A stretch of 61,557 bases of DNA from Sporosarcina limicola (GTDB lineage Bacteria > Bacillota > Bacilli > Bacillales_A > Planococcaceae), in NCBI RefSeq assembly GCF_014873855.1, contig NZ_JADBEL010000018.1, positions 1 through 61,557 on the forward strand, in the 5' to 3' direction. Below are positions 55,604-61,557 of the stretch, piece by piece; position 1 is the stretch's first letter, and every line of letters begins with the position of its first letter. Both the position numbers and the translations under genes were made by a program. A model generated the notes under the pieces. The model did not search any database, was not told the DNA's origin, and worked only from the letters and a program-made list of their open reading frames with translations.

Positions 55604-55693
55604 TTATTTCCCTCCAATTCTACTAATGTATGCTCTTTCTATTTTGAAAGCGCTTTCATAAAGTGTAGGAATAGTTCCTCCTTTGTTCATCAT
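55604..55693 (-). CDS. Possible 29-codon leader ORF upstream of prpC
   Basis: On the minus strand ATGATGAACAAAGGAGGA opens a 29-codon frame (start MMNKGGTIPTLYESAFKIER) that ends at a TAA one base before the prpC ATG, running through the prpC ribosome binding site. The start has only a weak GAGAG site. A frame of this length can occur by chance. Confidence 0.25.
   Translation of the reverse strand: MMNKGGTIPTLYESAFKIERAYISRIGGK
55625..55632 (-). promoter_or_regulatory. Sigma-E-like -10 motif of prpC
   Basis: On the minus strand CATACATT matches the sigma-E -10 consensus CATACANT, and its start site would lie about 15 bases before the prpC ATG. No convincing -35 is visible. The B. subtilis mmg operon is sigma-E dependent, which gives the match weight. 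Confidence 0.5.
55645..55658. promoter_or_regulatory. CcpA binding site (cre) upstream of prpC
   Basis: TGAAAGCGCTTTCA is a perfectly symmetrical match to the cre consensus TGWAANCGNTWNCA. It lies 42 bp upstream of the prpC start, over the expected -35 region. Catabolite repression by CcpA is known for the B. subtilis mmg operon. Confidence 0.85.
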
Positions 55694-55918
55694 TTACTCT
55701 CTTCTCTGTTTCACCCCTAAAAACTTAAGGATAGGATCAGTTCTCACCGACTTTCCCTTTTGACCAAATAAATACATCCATATCTATCTACAGCTATTTT
55801 TATACATATTCGATTATACCGTTGACTATAACATAGACTTTAAAACATTCCAATTATTCCATCAGTAATTGAGTAGATATTTTCTGAAATCATTTTAGAA
55901 TTAATGGACGAATATCTA

Positions 55919-55942
55919 CACTTGATTAACACTGAATCTATG
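55919..55942. repeat. Direct repeat flanking the DUF6526 gene, left copy
   Basis: CACTTGATTAACACTGAATC and the following TATG recur at 56685-56709 with one extra base, in the same orientation. The two copies bound a 767-bp segment with the promoter cassette and the DUF6526 gene. Confidence 0.7.
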
Positions 55943-55949
55943 ATGATTT

Positions 55950-56020
55950 GTCATTTTGTCCTCCGGCTATTCTGTTCTCTTTTATAAGAGTAGGACACCT
56001 ATTTTTCATTGTCAAGAAAG
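55950..56020 (-). repeat. Promoter-RBS-start cassette, copy 2, upstream of prpC
   Basis: This 71-bp segment repeats 45656-45725: -35 TTGACA (56010-56015), 17-bp spacer, -10 TACTCT (55987-55992), CCGGAGGACAAA and ATGAC. After the start codon the sequence departs and stops within 12 codons. It points leftward toward prpC, with no other gene between (55694-55949 holds nothing else recognisable apart from one 24-bp repeat). Confidence 0.75.
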
Positions 56021-56086
56021 GGAAAAGGCGCCTGACCCCAGAGCAATTTCGAATTGTCTCGGAGTCGGATGCCTCATTCCCTTTTT
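56017..56086 (-). terminator. Long imperfect hairpin at the end of the DUF6526 gene
   Basis: On the minus strand a stem of about 30 imperfect pairs (from AAAGGGAATGAGGCATCCGA to GTCAGGCGCCTTTTCCCTTT) closes on TCGA and starts at the stop codon. It is a plausible terminator, although the T-run is short, and may be a small repeated element. Confidence 0.6.
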
Positions 56087-56528
56087 AAACGCGGTGTTTG
56101 TCTATACGCCAATTATGAATTTCCCTTTTAATCTGTGCTGGAGTCAGTTCATCCCTAGCCGCCTTCCTTGCTAATGCCGGAAATTCTTCGTTCGAGGCAA
56201 ATCGTAAAGCAATCAGTTGCTGGACAGTTAACCGCGAATCGATTGGCTCATTCGTCAGCATATAATACCTGAACTGCTCTTCCATTCGAATGACTCTGTC
56301 TTGTACTTTTAGCGCATTGACTCTTGCAAGAAGCCCTACGATAATACTCATGATAACGAGTGCTAGAAGTAGAAAATCCGATAGAGTGAATTCTCCTCGT
56401 ACGATTGCCGTTACAGTATGTATGAGTGCTGCAACTAGTGTTATAACGCTGAGCGGCAACAATATAAAATGCTGTAATGGATGAAAACGCGTATGATTTT
56501 CATAAGATTGTGTTGGTTTTGTGGTCAT
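56085..56528 (-). CDS. DUF6526 family membrane protein
   Basis: The 147-residue protein has two membrane helices (about 21-42 and 50-70) and a soluble helical C-terminal part with IALRFASNEEFPALARKAAR. It fits the uncharacterised DUF6526 family. ATG at 56528 has AAAGGTGG upstream. A 74-codon longer frame exists, but it runs through the flanking repeat and has no start signal. A TATAGT motif (56571-56576) is a possible -10. Function unknown. Confidence 0.8.
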   Translation of the reverse strand: MTTKPTQSYENHTRFHPLQHFILLPLSVITLVAALIHTVTAIVRGEFTLSDFLLLALVIMSIIVGLLARVNALKVQDRVIRMEEQFRYYMLTNEPIDSRLTVQQLIALRFASNEEFPALARKAARDELTPAQIKREIHNWRIDKHRV

Positions 56529-56684
56529 GATGATCCCACCTTTCTTTGCAATCCATACGCCTTCACTATAGCATAGGCACTTTCGATAAGGATGCTTTCT
56601 GCTTAGACTTCGTCGCAAGCAGCCTAGGGGAACCCCCACTCTCCATCTATATAAGTTGAACGAAAGATCATCATTCATCACCTG

Positions 56685-56709
56685 CACTTGATTCAACACT
56701 GAATCTATG
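56685..56709. repeat. Direct repeat flanking the DUF6526 gene, right copy
   Basis: CACTTGATTCAACACTGAAT followed by CTATG matches the left copy at 55919-55942 except for one inserted base. The region from 56529 to 56684 between the gene and this repeat holds no other gene and contains only weak hairpins such as GGGGGTTCCCC. Confidence 0.7.
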
Positions 56710-56750
56710 GCAAAGTAGTAGATGCAATATAAATTTTCATACTGTTTCAA

Positions 56751-56842
56751 TATGTAGGGGAACCAGTGATGCTGGTTGAGATGTACTCAAAAAGTATATA
56801 CCCTTTGAACCTGATCTGGTTAAAGCCAGCGGAGGGAACATA
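56751..56842 (+). promoter_or_regulatory. TPP riboswitch
   Basis: The thi-box core is present: TGAGATGTAC in the pyrimidine-sensing arm and CCCTTTGAACCTGATCTGG followed by CCAGCGGAGGGAA in the pyrophosphate arm. It lies about 110 bases upstream of thiY. A terminator hairpin follows it, so control by TPP-induced transcription termination is the likely mode. Confidence 0.96.
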
Positions 56843-56863
56843 CTCATTAGCTATGCTATGTTT

Positions 56864-56898
56864 ATGCGTTCTTCGGTTATCCGGAGAACGCATTTTTT
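56864..56898 (+). terminator. Riboswitch expression-platform terminator
   Basis: ATGCGTTCTTCGG pairs with CCGGAGAACGCAT around TTAT and runs into TTTTT. It lies 22 bases after the riboswitch and 53 before thiY. Confidence 0.9.
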
Positions 56899-56950
56899 CG
56901 TTCCGGGCAGCCGTTCAATTGTTATGGTTATGAATTAATTAGGAGGAATA

Positions 56951-57940
56951 ATGATGAAGAAAGTTTGGCTATTTGTCTTACTTACCTTACTGCTCACAGC
57001 ATGTAGCAGCGAGCCGAAGAATGAGTCAGGGAAAGGCGGAAAAATGGAAAAAATCCATTTTGCACTTGACTGGACACCGAATACAAACCACACTGGTTTA
57101 TATATCGCACAGGAAAAAGATTATTTTAAAGAAGCAGGACTTGATGTTGAAATCATGTTGCCTGGAGAAGCGGGCGCCGATCATTTGGTCGCTTCTGGCA
57201 AAGCCCAGTTCGGTATCGGAGCACAGGAATCAATTACAGAAGCACGTGTACAAGATATACCCATCGTTTCCATCGCCGCGATTCTACAACACAATACATC
57301 CGGCTTTGCCTCTATAAAAAAGAGTGGCATCAAATCACCAAAAAATTATGAAGGTAAAACATATGGCGGTTGGGGCGCTCCCGTTGAACAAGCGGTCATC
57401 TCTTCATTGATGACGCAAGAAAATGCGGATGTCGATAAAGTCAAATTCATCAGCATGGGCAATTCCGACTTCTTCACAGCCGTCGAACGGGATATCGATT
57501 TTGCTTGGATTTACTATGCATGGACAGGTATCGAAGCTGAACTTCGTGGCATCGACTTGAATATGCAGTACCTAAAAGACTACTCGGACAAACTTGATTA
57601 CTACACACCTGTCATTATAACGAACGAAAAAATGATCAGTGATAACCCAGATACCGTTCAAGCTTTTATCAAAGCGATTGCAAAAGGTTATGAGTTTGCG
57701 ATTGACAATCCAGAAGAAGGTGCGAAAATTTTATTGAAAGCAGTGCCTGATCTCGATGAAAAGCTTGTAAAGGCTAGTCAAGAATGGATTTCACCAAAAT
57801 ATAAAGACGATGCGGCTCATTGGGGGGAACAAAAAGTTGAGATTTGGGAAAACTATGCTAACTGGATGACCGAAAACGACTTACTCGATGGAGACTTTAC
57901 TGCGCAAGACGCATTTACGAATAAATTTTTACCTAAATAA
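56951..57940 (+). CDS. thiY: Thiamine-precursor ABC transporter substrate-binding lipoprotein (ThiY)
   Basis: The 329-residue binding protein has a lipoprotein signal with lipobox LTAC (about C18) and the NMT1/THI5-like domain: LDWTPNTNHTGLYIAQEKDY, EAGLDVEIMLPGEAGAD and GGWGAPVEQAV. In Bacillus, ThiY binds formylaminopyrimidine or HMP, the pyrimidine part of thiamine. AGGAGGAAT precedes the ATG. It is the first gene of a riboswitch-controlled operon. Confidence 0.93.
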   Translation: MMKKVWLFVLLTLLLTACSSEPKNESGKGGKMEKIHFALDWTPNTNHTGLYIAQEKDYFKEAGLDVEIMLPGEAGADHLVASGKAQFGIGAQESITEARVQDIPIVSIAAILQHNTSGFASIKKSGIKSPKNYEGKTYGGWGAPVEQAVISSLMTQENADVDKVKFISMGNSDFFTAVERDIDFAWIYYAWTGIEAELRGIDLNMQYLKDYSDKLDYYTPVIITNEKMISDNPDTVQAFIKAIAKGYEFAIDNPEEGAKILLKAVPDLDEKLVKASQEWISPKYKDDAAHWGEQKVEIWENYANWMTENDLLDGDFTAQDAFTNKFLPK

Positions 57941-57952
57941 GGAGGAAAAAAC

Positions 57953-58243
57953 ATGGCAAACGCTTTAGTAAGCATTCAAATCATACCGAAAACACCCAAT
58001 GGTGAAGACGTTATTCCATACGTCGATGCCGCCATCGCAATCATCGATCAGGCGGGCGTCCCTTACCAAGTATCTCCGCTTGAAACAACGATGGAAGGTA
58101 ACTTAACGGAACTGTTAGGAATTATTCAACAAATGAATGAGCGCATGGTCGAATTAGGTTCAGCGAGTATCATTTCACAAGTGAAAATCCTATACAAACC
58201 GGATGACGCTTCCATGAATAAGTTGACGGAGAAATATAGATGA
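57953..58243 (+). CDS. MTH1187 family thiamine-binding protein
   Basis: The 96-residue protein belongs to the MTH1187/YqgV (DUF77) family, with the blocks VSIQIIPKTPNGEDVIPYVD, YQVSPLETTMEGNLTELLG and the C-terminal SQVKILYKPDD. Such proteins are alpha/beta sandwich tetramers that bind thiamine. AGGAGG precedes the ATG. The last codon overlaps the start of the permease gene by 4 bases (ATGA), so it is an integral operon member. Confidence 0.88.
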   Translation: MANALVSIQIIPKTPNGEDVIPYVDAAIAIIDQAGVPYQVSPLETTMEGNLTELLGIIQQMNERMVELGSASIISQVKILYKPDDASMNKLTEKYR

Positions 58244-59013
58244 GGGCAATTATAAAAAAAGGATGGCGGCCAGTGTCGGTCATCATCCTTTTGCTTACCA
58301 TTTGGGAAATTGCAGGCCGCGTTTTCGATATTCCGGCATGGTTGCTCCCGGTTCCCACGCAAATATGGGACGAAGCAATCCATGGATGGATGCATTATTC
58401 TAGCCATATTTTATCGACCATTCGACTTGCCTTTTCCGGCTATGTAATTGGAATCATCGTCGGCTTGACTGTAGCAATTCTTCTCTTCCGTCTGCCAGTG
58501 CTACAGGAAGCATTTTATCCATTACTTATTTTATCACAAAATATCCCAATCATTGTACTTGCTCCTTTGCTTGTCATCTGGTTTGGATTCGGTATGATGC
58601 CAAAAATCATCATCATTGTGCTCGTCTGTTTTTTCCCAGTTACGATTGCGGCATTGGACGGTTTCCGACAAACAGACCGGGATATGTTGCACTATTTGAA
58701 AATGACAGGTGCGACAAATAGGCAAATCTTTTGGAAACTACAATGGCCTTATGCGCTCCCATCCATTTTTTCCGGTTTAAAAATCGCTGGTACATATAGC
58801 GTCATGGGGGCTGTCATTTCCGAATGGCTTGGTGCAAACAAAGGAATCGGCGTCTATATGACACTTGCCTCCTCTTCCTTTAAAACGGATCGAGTGTTTG
58901 TCGCGATTGCTGTCATCATGATCTTGAGCTTGTCCTTTTTTGCAGTCATTGCGCTTCTTGAGAAATGGGTATTAAAATGGCAACAGCAAGGAGGTGATTC
59001 GTCCAGTGGGTAA
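58240..59013 (+). CDS. thiX: Thiamine-precursor ABC transporter permease (ThiX)
   Basis: The 257-residue permease is of the TauC/SsuC type with six membrane helices and the EAA loop in LKMTGATNRQIFWKLQWPYALP (about residues 148-168, in part TGATNRQIFWKLQWPYALP). It forms the channel for the pyrimidine precursor. The start ATG overlaps the previous gene. The gene end overlaps thiZ by 8 bases. Confidence 0.92.
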   Translation: MRAIIKKGWRPVSVIILLLTIWEIAGRVFDIPAWLLPVPTQIWDEAIHGWMHYSSHILSTIRLAFSGYVIGIIVGLTVAILLFRLPVLQEAFYPLLILSQNIPIIVLAPLLVIWFGFGMMPKIIIIVLVCFFPVTIAALDGFRQTDRDMLHYLKMTGATNRQIFWKLQWPYALPSIFSGLKIAGTYSVMGAVISEWLGANKGIGVYMTLASSSFKTDRVFVAIAVIMILSLSFFAVIALLEKWVLKWQQQGGDSSSG

Positions 59014-59737
59014 ACTAAGTTTACAACATGTTTCTAAATCATATGGGAGCAATTATGTTCTTCAAGATGTTTCATTTCATGTCGATGAAGGGGAGTTTGT
59101 CTCAATTGTCGGTCCTTCAGGCAGTGGTAAAAGCACATTATTTCAGCTTATCGGCGGACTTTATGCACCTGATAATGGGGATATTATGTTGGATGGGAAA
59201 AGAGTGAATAATTCGCGTGGCCATATTAGCTATATGCCGCAAAGTCCTGCATTGTTCCCTTGGAGAACCATTTTACAAAACGTTTTATTAAGTTCAGAAA
59301 TCGCCGGACAAAAAGATTCAACCAAGGCCAAGGAGCTTATCGAAAAGGCGGGACTTGGGGGCTATGAACAAGCCTATCCTAACCAATTATCAGGTGGTAT
59401 GAAACAACGTGTCGCATTCATACGAAGTCTCAACAGTCCGCAGTCTATCATTTGCTTAGACGAACCCTTTTCCGCTCTCGATGAATTTACGCGATTCGAA
59501 ATGCAAGAATGGCTGCTCACCATTTGGGAGGAATATCGAAAGTCAATACTCTTCATCACTCATAATATCGACGAAGCACTCTATTTATCCGATCGGATTC
59601 TTATCCTTTCCGAAAAACCAGCATCCGTCAAAAAAGAAATCATCGTACCTTTTACGCGACCAAGGGCAGAAGATATTCTTTTAACTGAGCAATTTATGAA
59701 GTTAAAAAGGGAGATACATCATGACCTTCGCGGATGA
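59006..59737 (+). CDS. thiZ: Thiamine-precursor ABC transporter ATPase (ThiZ)
   Basis: The 243-residue ATPase has Walker A GPSGSGKST, signature LSGGMKQRVAFIRSL, Walker B IICLDEPFSALD and the H-loop ITHNIDEAL, as in nitrate/taurine-type importers. The GTG at 59006 is chosen because AAGGAGGTGA ends 8 bases before it. The earlier GTG at 58994 overlaps that site. It works with ThiY and ThiX. Confidence 0.92.
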   Translation: MGKLSLQHVSKSYGSNYVLQDVSFHVDEGEFVSIVGPSGSGKSTLFQLIGGLYAPDNGDIMLDGKRVNNSRGHISYMPQSPALFPWRTILQNVLLSSEIAGQKDSTKAKELIEKAGLGGYEQAYPNQLSGGMKQRVAFIRSLNSPQSIICLDEPFSALDEFTRFEMQEWLLTIWEEYRKSILFITHNIDEALYLSDRILILSEKPASVKKEIIVPFTRPRAEDILLTEQFMKLKREIHHDLRG

Positions 59738-60521
59738 AAGAAAACAATATATAATCGATGCACATATCCATCTTGTTCAATATGCTACTGAAAATCAGAG
59801 AACCATTATCGACTATTTGGAGCATCCATCCTCTGAATTACATGGACTTATTACAGTGTCGATGGATGTCGCTTCAGGCATTCGTAATTTAAAACTCGCC
59901 GAAAAACATCCCCGTATCCATCCCACTTTCGGCTTTCATCCTGAACAGGAAATACCTTCAACCATTGAATTAGATAAGCTCTTTGGGTTTATGGAGGTAA
60001 ATAAAGAAAAAATGGTTGCGGTTGGAGAAGTCGGACTCCCCTATTATTTGCGGGAGAAAAGTCCGAATCTTCAGTTGGAGCCTTATTGTAAGCTTCTCGA
60101 GGAATTTATCCGACTGGCAAAGCTGTGGGTTAAACCCATCGTTCTGCATGCTGTCTATGAAGATGCTTCCATCGCCTGCGACTTGTTGGAAAAGCACTCT
60201 ATCGAAAAAGCACATTTTCACTGGTTTAAAGGACCTACTTCAACTGTCGAGCGAATGATCCAAAACGGTTATTACATATCTGTCACACCGGATTGCGTTT
60301 ATGAACAAGAAATTCAGACGCTAATCGATCTGTACCCTATCGAACAATTGATGGTCGAGACCGATGGGCCATGGCCATTCGAAGGACCTTTTACGAATGA
60401 AATGACACATCCGACAATGATGCATCATTCCATTGCAACAATTGCCCGTATTAAAAACGTGGGAATAGAAGATGTATACATCCAGCTGTATAACAATGTA
60501 AAACAGTTTTATAGCATATAA
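59721..60521 (+). CDS. TatD family metal-dependent hydrolase
   Basis: The 266-residue TIM-barrel hydrolase has the TatD signature DAHIHL (metal His pair), VGEVGL (metal Glu), VLHAVYED (His), HWFKG (His) and VETDGPWPF (Asp). AAGGGAGA precedes the ATG, and the gene overlaps thiZ by 17 bases, so it is translated from the thiamine transporter transcript. TatD proteins are known as nucleases. A role in processing a thiamine precursor would be guilt by association only. Confidence 0.88.
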   Translation: MTFADERKQYIIDAHIHLVQYATENQRTIIDYLEHPSSELHGLITVSMDVASGIRNLKLAEKHPRIHPTFGFHPEQEIPSTIELDKLFGFMEVNKEKMVAVGEVGLPYYLREKSPNLQLEPYCKLLEEFIRLAKLWVKPIVLHAVYEDASIACDLLEKHSIEKAHFHWFKGPTSTVERMIQNGYYISVTPDCVYEQEIQTLIDLYPIEQLMVETDGPWPFEGPFTNEMTHPTMMHHSIATIARIKNVGIEDVYIQLYNNVKQFYSI

Positions 60522-60574
60522 AAAGTGAACATCGCCACATGCCGAAACAGCGTATGGCGATGTTCACTTTTTTG
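60522..60574 (+). terminator. Terminator of the thiamine transporter operon
   Basis: AAAAGTGAACATCGCCA pairs with TGGCGATGTTCACTTTT, enclosing a further short CAT/GTATG pairing, and TTT follows. Confidence 0.92.
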
Positions 60575-60670
60575 TCACCACTATTTTCCTCATCTTATGA
60601 GATTTCACATTATTTTCACAGTCACCTCATATAATTAATTTTGTACATAACTAAGGAGGAGAAAATAACG

Positions 60671-61291
60671 ATGAAAAAATTACTTATTTTAATGACTACA
60701 GTCTTAAGTTTAGCCGCTTGTTCAGGAGATAAGGCTGATGAAACAACAAAAAAGGATGACAAAGACAAAGTTGTCGCACCTAAAACTGAGGAAGTAGCAA
60801 AAAAGGACGACCAAGTGCATGAACACAGTGAGCCAGATGAACATTCCTTGTGTGCATTTGAATCTTGCAATATGAAAGTGTATATGAAAGATGATGAAAT
60901 GGGCGCTTTCACAGCAAAAGCTGTAACAGATGATAATAAAACATTGTACTTTGACGATGCTGGTTGTTTGTTTAACTATCAACGTGATAATGAAGCAGTT
61001 GTACTTTCAGAAAAATATGTCCGTGATTATAATTCCCTTGAATGGGTTACAATGGATGACGCAAAAATGGTCCATGCAGACATTAAAACACCTATGGGTT
61101 ATGGTGATGTATTCTTCACAGATACTTCCAGCCAAGAAAAATTTACAGCTGATCATTCAGATGCAGTAGAGACGTCAATCAAAGCAATCGACGCAGTCGC
61201 AATGGAACGCTATATGAAGAAAAAAGAAATGAGTGGCCATGGCGAAGGTGACGACAAAGACAAAGATAAAGATGGTCACGACGGACATTGA
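60671..61291 (+). CDS. NosL-like copper-binding lipoprotein
   Basis: The 206-residue lipoprotein has lipobox LAAC at about C18 (SLAACSGD). The exported part has the NosL motif CAFESCNMKVYMKDD with the Cys/Met Cu(I) ligands, YFDDAGCLF, VRDYNSLEWVTMDDA and TPMGYGDVFF, followed by a low-complexity tail of Asp, Lys and His (GEGDDKDKDKDGHDGH). NosL delivers copper to nitrous oxide reductase or other enzymes. No nos genes are in view. ATG at 60671 follows AAGGAGG. Confidence 0.88.
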   Translation: MKKLLILMTTVLSLAACSGDKADETTKKDDKDKVVAPKTEEVAKKDDQVHEHSEPDEHSLCAFESCNMKVYMKDDEMGAFTAKAVTDDNKTLYFDDAGCLFNYQRDNEAVVLSEKYVRDYNSLEWVTMDDAKMVHADIKTPMGYGDVFFTDTSSQEKFTADHSDAVETSIKAIDAVAMERYMKKKEMSGHGEGDDKDKDKDGHDGH

Positions 61292-61299
61292 TTAAAGCT

Positions 61300-61328
61300 A
61301 AAGACGCCCATTTTGCGGGGCGTCTTTT
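61300..61328 (+). terminator. Terminator after the NosL-like gene
   Basis: AAAGACGCCC pairs with GGGGCGTCTTT around ATTTTGC, with a short T-run after it. Confidence 0.9.
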
Positions 61329-61399
61329 GATTTGTCTCGGAGACGAGAGCCGCTGATTGCTTCTCTTTTGATGACTTGATAGCGACAGTTCGTCCGGAC

Positions 61400-61557
61400 C
61401 ATGACAGTTCACACGAGCCATGACAGTTTCCCCGGTTGCCCTTACAGTTTCACGCATTGCCATGACAGTTCACACGAGCCATGACAGTTTCCCCGGTTGC
61501 CCTTACAGTTTCACGCATTGCCATGACAGTTCACACGAGCCATGACAGTTTCCCCGG
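61400..61557. repeat. Nested tandem repeat, 61-bp period, running off the right edge
   Basis: Two full and one partial copy of a 61-bp unit (61400-61460, 61461-61521, 61522-end) are identical as far as they go. Each unit is itself three about 20-bp relatives of CATGACAGTTTCCCCGGTTG. A degenerate extra subunit lies at 61382-61399. A 61-bp period is not a multiple of three, so it cannot encode a repeat protein. Confidence 0.92.

Noticed and set aside
55929..55952. Twelve-codon frame (MTNHHRFSVNQV) at the copied start codon
   Set aside because: It ends almost at once and consists of the flanking repeat. It is treated as a remnant and not as a gene.
56085..56750. 221-residue version of the DUF6526 protein
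   Set aside because: The added N-terminus is translated from the flanking direct repeat and lacks a start signal. The internal ATG at 56528 has a proper ribosome binding site.
61179..61463. Minus-strand frame across the 61-bp repeat
   Set aside because: The period is not divisible by three, the frame overlaps the NosL-like gene, and no start signal is present.

Overview
The window reads as a chromosomal segment of an endospore-forming, low-to-moderate GC Bacillales bacterium, most likely a Planococcaceae member close to Sporosarcina (inference). Direct signs are Gram-positive ribosome binding sites with many TTG and GTG starts, a gamma-type small acid-soluble spore protein, the cortex enzyme PdaA, FabL, a PerR regulon and a D-aspartate-ligase-like ATP-grasp enzyme of the kind that builds L-Lys to D-amino-acid peptidoglycan bridges. 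No transposase, prophage, CRISPR array or tRNA gene was seen.

1-22.8 kb is a conserved Bacillus core block in recognisable order: the 5' end of a leftward 16S rRNA gene with two tandem promoters, ygxA, ygzB, perR with its own Per box, a 2-hydroxyacid dehydrogenase, bcp, gsaB, ygaE, then a five-gene oligopeptide/dipeptide ABC operon that interrupts the B. subtilis-like order, then ygaD, ygaC, sspE, fabL, mutY, yfhP, yfhH, recX, yfhF, pdaA and yfkF. The sspE and pdaA genes each carry a sequence that fits a sigma-G promoter.

22.8-45.7 kb is a mixed housekeeping stretch: a structured leader in front of yfkF, a class I fumarase, the iron-efflux ATPase PfeT under a hybrid Per/Fur box, yfkH, an alanine/sodium symporter, yfkK, motAB, an M29 aminopeptidase, a beta carbonic anhydrase, a GNAT acetyltransferase, PepF, a TspO-like protein, several tiny proteins, a methionine aminopeptidase, a DEAD-box helicase, an SDR reductase, a chemoreceptor and the D-aspartate-ligase-like enzyme.

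45.9-55.7 kb is a catabolic island that covers valine breakdown from isobutyryl-CoA to propionyl-CoA (acyl-CoA dehydrogenase, enoyl-CoA hydratase, 3-hydroxyisobutyryl-CoA hydrolase, 3-hydroxyisobutyrate dehydrogenase, methylmalonate-semialdehyde dehydrogenase) and then propionyl-CoA through the methylcitrate cycle (PrpC, PrpD, PrpB). A cre site and sigma-E-like -10 motifs sit at its two leftward promoters.

56.7-60.6 kb is a TPP-riboswitch-controlled thiamine-precursor ABC transporter operon (thiY, a thiamine-binding protein, thiX, thiZ, a TatD-like hydrolase). A NosL-like lipoprotein and a nested tandem repeat close the window.

The most unusual non-coding signals are the pdaA promoter/terminator overlap, the hybrid Per/Fur box, the yfkF leader, a promoter-RBS-start cassette copied from the D-aspartate-ligase-like gene to a place upstream of prpC, a dispersed palindromic element at two sites, and two families of about 20-bp intergenic tandem repeats.
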